12,573 nucleotides of DNA from Desulfobacteraceae bacterium. GTDB taxonomy: Bacteria; Desulfobacterota; Desulfobacteria; Desulfobacterales; JAABSP01. Under the pieces are notes generated by a model. That model was not told the DNA's origin. It saw only the letters and a program-made list of their open reading frames with translations, and ran no database searches. The stretch lies in contig JAABTE010000045.1 of the NCBI GenBank assembly GCA_011390035.1, positions 1-12,573 on the forward strand, written 5' to 3'. A program made the position numbers and the translations under genes. This document shows, one piece after another, positions 7,689 through 12,573 of the stretch (its first letter is position 1; every line of letters begins with the position of its first letter).

Positions 7689-8672
7689 ATGATCGGATGC
7701 CTGCTGATGGCCGTGGCCCTGGCCTGGGGCGCGGCGGCCGGGCCATGGGCCCCGGCGGCCCGGGCCGAGGACGAGACGGTGGTGGATCGGATCGTGGCCG
7801 TGGTAAACAACGAGATCATCCTGCTCTCCGAGCTGCGGGAGCGCATGGCCCCTTACATGGAAAAGATGGCGTCCATGAGCTATGACGACCAGCGGCTCCG
7901 GGAGATGACCTTCAAGATCCGCCAGGACCTGCTGGAACAAATGATCGACCAGATGCTCACGGACCAGGAGATCCGCCGGCTGGGCATCAGGGTGGAAGAT
8001 CAGCAGGTGGACGCGGCTGTTGAGCGGATCAAGGAGGTCAACCTTTACACGGATGAGCAGCTTCGGGAGGTGCTGAATCGACAGGGCCTGTCCTACGAGC
8101 AATACCGGGAGCGGATCCGAGAGCAGTTGCTGCGCACGGAGCTGGTCAACCGCGAGGTCAAGTCCAAGATCGTGATCACCGCAGATGAGATCAACGCCTA
8201 TTACGAGGCCCACCCCGAGATCTACGGGGGCGGCGGCCGGCGCTACCACCTGCGCAACATCATCATGAAGGTGCCCTCCGAGCCCGGCGCGGAGGAAGCC
8301 GTGGCAGAGCGCATGAGCGCCGTCCACGAGGCCCTCGAGGGCGGAGCCGATTTCGCCGAAATGGCCCGGGAGCATTCCGAATCCCTGGCCGAGGAGGGCG
8401 GGGACCTGGGCGCCTTCGAGCTGGATTCCCTCTCGTCCCGGTTGCGGGAGGTGGTGGCGGATCTGCCGGTGGGCGGCTTTTCCGGGGTGATCCGAACGGA
8501 GATGGGCCATCAGATCTTTTACCTGGAAGACATCATCGAGACCGGGGGCAAGCCGCTGGATCAGGTTCGGGAGGAGATCCAGGAAAAGCTCTACCAGGAG
8601 GTGGTTAACGAGCGCTTTGCCGAATGGCTGGAGGATCTCCGCGGCCGATCTCACATCCGGAAGGCGCTGTAA
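7689..8672 (+). CDS. surA: SurA-type periplasmic peptidyl-prolyl isomerase/chaperone, single parvulin domain
   Basis: This protein assists folding of outer-membrane proteins in the periplasm and isomerises X-Pro bonds. The 327-residue product has a signal peptide ending at about ARA|ED (residues 26/27). The SurA N-domain opens with VVDRIVAVVNNEIILLSELRERM and continues through long helices to about residue 165. One parvulin domain spans about 184-281 (RRYHLRNIIMKVP, EHSESLAEEGGDLGAF, MGHQIFYLED), and a C-terminal helix closes the chaperone fold. E. coli SurA is larger (428 residues) with two parvulin domains. ATG 7689 is the first start in a frame open from 7593. AAGG abuts the ATG, so the ribosome-binding site is poor, and the signal peptide lacks basic n-region residues; ATG 7707 is an alternative. 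It sits six bases before mgtE. The orthology to SurA is family-level. Confidence 0.9.
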   Translation: MIGCLLMAVALAWGAAAGPWAPAARAEDETVVDRIVAVVNNEIILLSELRERMAPYMEKMASMSYDDQRLREMTFKIRQDLLEQMIDQMLTDQEIRRLGIRVEDQQVDAAVERIKEVNLYTDEQLREVLNRQGLSYEQYRERIREQLLRTELVNREVKSKIVITADEINAYYEAHPEIYGGGGRRYHLRNIIMKVPSEPGAEEAVAERMSAVHEALEGGADFAEMAREHSESLAEEGGDLGAFELDSLSSRLREVVADLPVGGFSGVIRTEMGHQIFYLEDIIETGGKPLDQVREEIQEKLYQEVVNERFAEWLEDLRGRSHIRKAL

Positions 8673-8678
8673 GCCGCC

Positions 8679-10031
8679 ATGTCCCGCGATCGTCACAAGG
8701 TTCTGATCGAAAGCATCCGACGGCTGGTGCGGCGCAACGCCGTGAACCACCTGCGCAAGATCGTCAACAAGACACACGCCGCGGACCTTTCCGTGGTCTT
8801 TCCCTCCCTGCCGGTGTCCAATCAACTCAAGCTGTTCGACATGATCAAGGACACCCAGAAGAAGGGCGTGCTGTTCAGCGAGCTGGACGAGGACACCTTC
8901 TTCACCCTCATCGAGGGCATCCAGCTCGAGGAGATCGTGGAGGTACTCGATCAGATGGCCCAGGACGATGTGGCGGACCTGATCGGCCGGATGCCCGAGG
9001 AGAAGGCCAACGCCATCCTGGAGAAGATGAAAAAGGAGGGCTCCGAGCAGATTGAGGGGCTGCTGCGCTACGGCGACGACACCGCCGGCGGCATCATGGT
9101 GCCCGACTACATCGCCCTGCTGGAGGACATGACCGCTGGCGAGGCCATCGAGTCGCTCCAGAAAGAGCACATGGACGTGGAGATGCCCTTTTACATCTAT
9201 GTGGTCAATGAATACAAGAAGCTGGTGGGCGTCATCTCCCTTCGCCAACTGGTGGTGGAGTCGCCGGACACGCCGTTGCGCAACTTCATGACCACCGATA
9301 TCTTTTCCGTAACCACCGACATGGACCAGGAGGAGGTGGCCCGCATCGTGGCCAGGTATGACATCCTGGCCGTGCCGGTGGTGGACAGCATGAGCAAGCT
9401 GGTGGGCATCGTCACCGTGGACGACGTCATCGACATCATCCGCGAGGAGGCCACAGAGGACATGCTGCGCATGGCCGGCGCCGGCGGCGAGTTCATCGAG
9501 ACCAAATCGGTTCTGAAAAGCACCCGCATCCGCCTGCCCTGGCTGTTCGCATCTGCGCTGGGCGGGGTGATCGCCTTTATGATCATCGGCCATTTCGAGG
9601 AGAGCCTGAAACAGTTCACGGTGCTGGCCGCCTTCATCCCCGTGATCATGGGCATGGGGGGCAACATCGGCACCCAGTCGTCCACCATCGTGGTGCGGGG
9701 GCTGGCAACTGGGGTGCTGAATGTGCGGGACATGGGGTCTGTGGTATTAAAGGAGTTGTCCATCGGCCTGATCCTGGGGCTGGTGTACGCCGTTTTTATC
9801 GGCATGGTGGCCCAATTGCGGTTCAGCACCTGGGCCATCGCCGTCTCGGTGGGGCTGGGGCTGATCTGCTCCATGACCATCGCCGCGCTGGTGGGCTCGC
9901 TGGTGCCCATGCTCTTTGTGCGCATCCACATCGACCCGGCCGTGGCCACGGGGCCGTTTGTCACCACTTCCATAGATATCATCAGCGTATTTTGCTATTT
10001 TCAGATCGCCACCACCCTGCTTGGAATCTGA
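8679..10031 (+). CDS. mgtE: MgtE-family magnesium channel/transporter
   Basis: This is an inner-membrane, gated Mg2+ uptake channel. It has 450 residues, the same length as the well-studied Thermus thermophilus MgtE. A cytoplasmic N-domain of helical repeats (residues about 20-135, including LIGRMPEEKANAILEKM) is followed by a pair of CBS domains (about 140-260, with FMTTDIFSVTTDMDQEEVARIVARYDI and VDDVIDIIREE), then the plug helix and membrane part (about 285-450). The pore segment PVIMGMGGNIGTQSSTIVVRGLATG and the signature DPAVATGPFVTT are intact. Asp419 corresponds to the essential pore aspartate (Asp432 in Thermus). Gating by cytoplasmic Mg2+ is expected from the family. It starts six bases after surA and ends four bases before the preferred recO ATG, so it is likely translated from the same mRNA. 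Confidence 0.97.
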   Translation: MSRDRHKVLIESIRRLVRRNAVNHLRKIVNKTHAADLSVVFPSLPVSNQLKLFDMIKDTQKKGVLFSELDEDTFFTLIEGIQLEEIVEVLDQMAQDDVADLIGRMPEEKANAILEKMKKEGSEQIEGLLRYGDDTAGGIMVPDYIALLEDMTAGEAIESLQKEHMDVEMPFYIYVVNEYKKLVGVISLRQLVVESPDTPLRNFMTTDIFSVTTDMDQEEVARIVARYDILAVPVVDSMSKLVGIVTVDDVIDIIREEATEDMLRMAGAGGEFIETKSVLKSTRIRLPWLFASALGGVIAFMIIGHFEESLKQFTVLAAFIPVIMGMGGNIGTQSSTIVVRGLATGVLNVRDMGSVVLKELSIGLILGLVYAVFIGMVAQLRFSTWAIAVSVGLGLICSMTIAALVGSLVPMLFVRIHIDPAVATGPFVTTSIDIISVFCYFQIATTLLGI

Positions 10032-10035
10032 CCTG

Positions 10036-10806
10036 ATGGAGGAATTGACCAGCACGGCCCTCCTGCTGCGCCGCGTCGAATACGGAGACGCGGACCTGAT
10101 CCTGACCCTGCTGACGCCGGAGGCGGGCAAGCTGTCCGCCATGGCCAAATCGGCCCGCAAGAGCGTCAAGCGCTTCGGCGGCATCCTCGAGCCCTTCACC
10201 CTCATGGGGATCGTCTGCGCCAGGGGCCGCGCCAATTTGCCCCTGCTCAGGGAGGCGTCCCTTGAAAACGCCTTTTACAATATCCGGTCCGACATCCGCA
10301 AAACCGCCTACGCCAGCTATTGGACGGAACTGGTGGACGGCTGGCTGGAGGAGCGAAAGCCGGCCGCCGCCGTCTTCCATCTGCTGTCCCACATGCTGGG
10401 GCGACTGGACGGAGGGGCCGCGCCGGAGGGCCTGAGCATCCTGTTTCAGATCCGGTTCATGGCCCTGTGCGGGCTGGCGCCCCAACTGGCCCGGTGCAAC
10501 CGGTGCGGCGCTGAGATCGGCGCCGTCGCCGCGCCCCGGATGGTCTTTGACATCGCCGCCGGCGGCGTCATGTGCGACCGGTGCGGCTGTCAGGGCGGGC
10601 GGCGGGCCGTGTTGTCAAAGGGCACCGTAAAGCAGTTGCTCTGGGCCGGGGCCGGCGATCTGCGCCGGGCCGGCCGCCTCCGCTTCTCCCCCCGGTCCAT
10701 CGCCGAGGGGCTCGACTTTCTAGAGACCTTCGTTCCCTATCATTTGGGCAGAAATCCCCGCAGCCTTGCTTTCCTGCGGCGGCTCCGCCGGGAGGCATCC
10801 CCATGA
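10036..10806 (+). CDS. recO: DNA repair protein RecO
   Basis: RecO is the recombination mediator that anneals ssDNA and, with RecR/RecF, loads RecA on SSB-coated gaps. The product is 256 residues from ATG 10036. The N-terminal OB-fold shows STALLLRRVEYGDADLILTLLTPEAGKLSAMAKSARKS and FGGILEPFTL. The helical C-domain carries a four-cysteine zinc site: Cys154 and Cys157 (CNRC), then Cys180 and Cys183 (CDRC), with an extra Cys185. E. coli RecO lacks this site, but many other bacterial RecO proteins have it. A TTG at 10021, overlapping the mgtE stop, would add five residues. Neither start has a good ribosome-binding site, which suggests translational coupling to mgtE. Its stop overlaps the next ATG (ATGA). 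It lies inside a run of cation-transport genes. Confidence 0.95.
   Translation: MEELTSTALLLRRVEYGDADLILTLLTPEAGKLSAMAKSARKSVKRFGGILEPFTLMGIVCARGRANLPLLREASLENAFYNIRSDIRKTAYASYWTELVDGWLEERKPAAAVFHLLSHMLGRLDGGAAPEGLSILFQIRFMALCGLAPQLARCNRCGAEIGAVAAPRMVFDIAAGGVMCDRCGCQGGRRAVLSKGTVKQLLWAGAGDLRRAGRLRFSPRSIAEGLDFLETFVPYHLGRNPRSLAFLRRLRREASP
10790..10795 (+). promoter_or_regulatory. Ribosome-binding site setting the CNNM gene start
   Basis: GGGAGG lies 7 bases before ATG 10803, within the end of recO. It supports this ATG over upstream in-frame alternatives, which would overlap recO deeply and translate into arginine/proline-rich shadow sequence. Confidence 0.75.
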
Positions 10807-11894
10807 TTCTGTTGATCACCGTCGTTTTTCTGACAATCTTCATATCGTCCCAGTGTTCGCTTTACGAGGCAACCCTGTATTCCACCCGCATGGGCACCCT
10901 GGAGGCCGAGCGGGCCGACCCCGCCCGGGGCGCCAAGGCCCGGAGGATGATCGACTTGAAGCAGCGCATCTCCGCGCCCCTGTCTGCCATCCTGATCCTG
11001 AACACCCTGGCCAACACCGCCGGCGCCACCCTGGCGGGCATGTACGCCCATCAGGCCCTGGGCGCTGTGTATGTGCCGCTCTTTTCGGTGGTGTTCACCC
11101 TGTCGATCCTGTTTTTCGCAGAGATCATTCCAAAGACCCTGGGCGCGGTGTACTGGCGTCACTTCTGGCCCCTGGTGATCTGGCCCCTGACTTTCATGAA
11201 ATGGGGCCTTTATCCGTTCATACGGATCACCGAGGTGATCACCAGCCTGCTCACCCGGAAACAGGCGGCGCCGAACGTGACCGCCGAGGATATCCTCGGC
11301 ACCATCCGGCTGGGGGCCAAGGGCGGGGAGATCAGCCACTGGGAGAGCCTGATGCTCCACAACATCATGCGCCTGGACACGGTGCGGGTGCGGGACATCA
11401 TGACCCCCCGGACGGTGCTGTTCACCCTGCCCGAGGAGGAGACGGTAAGCCGCGTGTTCGAAAAGACCCGGGAGATGGGCCACACCCGGATACCGCTTTA
11501 CCGGGGAGACCGGGAGAACATCGTGGGCTATGTGATGCAAAACGATCTGAGCCTGGCCATGATCCGGGGCGAGGACACCCCACTGCGGGACCTGGCCAAG
11601 CCGATCCGCATCGTGCCGGAGACGGAAAACTGCCTGGTCCTGCTCACCGAGTTTTTAAAGAGCCGGCGCCACATCGCCGTTGCCTGGGACGATTACGGCG
11701 GCCTGGCGGGCCTGGTGACCCTGGAGGACCTGATCGAAACGGTGCTGGGCACGGAGATAGTGGACGAGAGCGACCTGGTGGTGGACCTGCAACAGATGGC
11801 CAGGAAGCGCCGCCAGGCCCGCTTTCCCGGCGGGCGGGCGGACGGCGGGAGCGGAAACGGAAGCGGCGAAGGCAATGACAGCGAAACATCTTGA
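10803..11894 (+). CDS. CNNM/CorC-type DUF21-CBS membrane protein (short HlyC/CorC family)
   Basis: This is an inner-membrane protein of the hemolysin-C/CorC (CNNM) family, members of which export or regulate Mg2+/Co2+. It has 363 residues. The DUF21 membrane domain (about 1-180) starts MILLITVVFLTIFISSQC, contains PLSAILILNTLANTAGATLAGM, and has the conserved FFAEIIPKTLGAVYW. A CBS pair follows (about 195-250 with VRDIMTPRTVLFTLPEEE and YRGDRENIVGYV; about 265-318 with DDYGGLAGLVTLEDLIETVLGTEIVDE). The usual C-terminal CorC_HlyC domain is absent. The protein ends in a Gly/Ser/Asn-rich tail (residues 347-363) after a basic patch ARKRRQAR. The start overlaps the recO stop as ATGA and has a good ribosome-binding site. 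Its place beside mgtE and a cation ATPase supports a divalent-cation role; direction and ion are not proven. Confidence 0.93.
   Translation: MILLITVVFLTIFISSQCSLYEATLYSTRMGTLEAERADPARGAKARRMIDLKQRISAPLSAILILNTLANTAGATLAGMYAHQALGAVYVPLFSVVFTLSILFFAEIIPKTLGAVYWRHFWPLVIWPLTFMKWGLYPFIRITEVITSLLTRKQAAPNVTAEDILGTIRLGAKGGEISHWESLMLHNIMRLDTVRVRDIMTPRTVLFTLPEEETVSRVFEKTREMGHTRIPLYRGDRENIVGYVMQNDLSLAMIRGEDTPLRDLAKPIRIVPETENCLVLLTEFLKSRRHIAVAWDDYGGLAGLVTLEDLIETVLGTEIVDESDLVVDLQQMARKRRQARFPGGRADGGSGNGSGEGNDSETS
11871..11883 (+). repeat. Degenerate relative of the surA-upstream repeat unit inside a gene end
   Basis: GGCAATGACAGCG at 11871-11883 differs by one base from GGCAATGACGGCG, the centre of the 17-bp unit in the lipoprotein-surA spacer. 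It is preceded by GGAGCGGAAACGGAAGCGGC-like hexamer-flavoured DNA (about 11847-11870) encoding the Gly/Ser-rich tail of the CNNM protein. Shared origin is an inference; the match is short and could be coincidence. Confidence 0.35.
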
Positions 11895-11913
11895 CTTGAA
11901 CATATTGGAAATG

Positions 11914-11919
11914 AAGGAG
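11914..11919 (+). promoter_or_regulatory. Ribosome-binding site of the P-type ATPase
   Basis: AAGGAG sits 8 bases before ATG 11928 in the 33-bp gap after the CNNM gene. It favours ATG 11928 over in-frame-unrelated ATGs at 11911 and 11923, which are too close or upstream of it. No promoter or terminator is seen in the gap, so read-through from the preceding genes is likely. Confidence 0.8.
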
Positions 11920-11927
11920 TCGATGGC

Positions 11928-12573
11928 ATGCGGTATCGATACAGCGGGCTGACCGCCGCGGAGGTGACCTCCTCCCGCCGGATCTATGGGGCGAACAACG
12001 TGACCCAGAAGGAGATGGACACCTTCTGGGATAAGTTGCTGGACAACTTCAAGGACCCCATGATCCTGATTCTGCTGGTGGCCCTGGCCATCGTGACGGT
12101 GCTTGCGCTGACCGGCTACGCCCACTGGTACGAGGGCCTTGGCATCGCCGGGGCCGTGGCGCTGGCCACCATCGTTTCCACCATCTCGGAATACAAGAAC
12201 GAAAAGACCTTCCAGAAGCTCCAGGAGGAGGCCTCCCGCATCGCGGTCAACGCGTTCCGGGAGGGTTATCTGCGCTCCATTCCCATCGAGGCGGTGGTAA
12301 AGGGCGACATGGTGCTGCTGGAGCCGGGGGACAAGGTGCCGGCGGACGGTCACCTTGTGGCCGGGGATGTCTTCGTCAACCAGGCAATGTTCACCGGCGA
12401 GGCCGAGGCGGTGGCCAAGCGGCCCGGCGGCCCGGACGACGATCAGCGCTCCATGGACAATCCCCACCAGCTTTTCCGGGGCACCACCATCGCCGACGGC
12501 GATGGCGTGATGGAAATCACCCGGGTGGGCGACGCCACCCACTTCGGCCAACTGGCCGGCGAGCTGGGCGCCA
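11928..12573 (+). CDS. P2-type (Ca2+-ATPase-like) cation-transporting P-type ATPase, 3'-truncated by window edge
   Basis: This is the N-terminal 215 residues of an ATP-driven cation pump. The cation-ATPase N-domain (GLTAAEVTSSRRIYGANNV) leads into FWDKLLDNFKDPMILILLVALAI (TM1), then a TM2 segment around residues 69-86 followed by EYKNEKTFQKLQEEAS. That order resembles PMCA/SERCA-type Ca2+ pumps (P2) rather than heavy-metal P1 pumps, as no Cys-rich metal-binding domain is present. The actuator domain has KGDMVLLEPGDKVPADG and the dephosphorylation loop MFTGEAEAV. Glu158 is kept, but the usual TGES is TGEA here. The phosphorylation motif DKTGT lies beyond the window. Ca2+ is most likely, with Mg2+ (MgtA-like) or Na+/K+ as alternatives. 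It is downstream of the CNNM gene and mgtE. Confidence 0.93.
   Translation, partial: MRYRYSGLTAAEVTSSRRIYGANNVTQKEMDTFWDKLLDNFKDPMILILLVALAIVTVLALTGYAHWYEGLGIAGAVALATIVSTISEYKNEKTFQKLQEEASRIAVNAFREGYLRSIPIEAVVKGDMVLLEPGDKVPADGHLVAGDVFVNQAMFTGEAEAVAKRPGGPDDDQRSMDNPHQLFRGTTIADGDGVMEITRVGDATHFGQLAGELGA

Noticed and set aside
6744..9593. A 949-codon minus-strand open frame across the lipoprotein, surA and mgtE
   Set aside because: It spans three well-supported sense genes and the repeat spacer. The product is low-complexity His/Gly/Pro/Leu-rich with no recognisable motif. The unusual length is a by-product of GC-rich composition and repeat units that are multiples of three in part.
10572..10802. 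Upstream in-frame extension of the CNNM gene
   Set aside because: It would overlap recO by more than 200 bases and encode Arg/Pro/Gly-rich shadow sequence. ATG 10803 has a good ribosome-binding site and begins a clean membrane segment.

Overview
The window is a GC-rich (by eye above 60%), densely packed bacterial chromosome segment. It looks like a Gram-negative deltaproteobacterium (Desulfobacterota, perhaps a Desulfosarcina/Desulfococcus-like sulfate reducer). The reasons are an NtrC-type sigma-54 response regulator, an IhfA-like protein, a SurA-type periplasmic chaperone next to a lipoprotein with a lipobox, and the overall gene style. The assignment is an inference from protein flavour, not a database result. 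No phage, transposon, CRISPR array or defence system is visible, and most genes are housekeeping.

Left part (1-3147). The end of a sigma-54 activator gene reads rightward and meets a leftward cluster tail to tail, with a 14-bp overlap of the two coding ends. The leftward cluster starts from a TTGACA-type promoter near 2921-2949. It encodes a small unrecognised protein with a tyrosine-rich C-terminus, an IHF-alpha-like DNA-bending protein, and the fatty-acid initiation enzyme FabH. A GC-rich hairpin lies between ihfA and fabH. Further right is a complete leftward tRNA-Thr(CGT) gene with encoded CCA and a strong intrinsic terminator.

Right part (about 2970-12573). All genes read rightward: mfd (transcription-repair coupling factor), a lipoprotein with a SurA-like chaperone module but no isomerase domain, a single-parvulin SurA-type isomerase, the Mg2+ channel MgtE, the repair protein RecO, a CNNM/CorC-type DUF21-CBS membrane protein, and the N-terminal third or less of a P2-type (Ca2+-ATPase-like) P-type ATPase cut by the window edge. 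Gaps from surA onward are tiny or overlapping (6 bp; 4 bp; ATGA overlap; 33 bp), so surA-mgtE-recO-cnnM-ATPase looks like one transcription unit. It combines envelope protein folding, divalent-cation homeostasis and recombination repair.

The most unusual DNA is the 183-bp spacer between the lipoprotein and surA. It holds three near-identical 17-18-bp units separated by hexamer microsatellite tracts, and a degenerate relative of the core unit sits inside the 3' end of the CNNM gene. The other points of interest are the mfd leader, whose best visible promoter reads through the tRNA terminator and antisense to tRNA-Thr, and the paired SurA-like genes. No convincing wholly new system was found; the candidates offered are local oddities.
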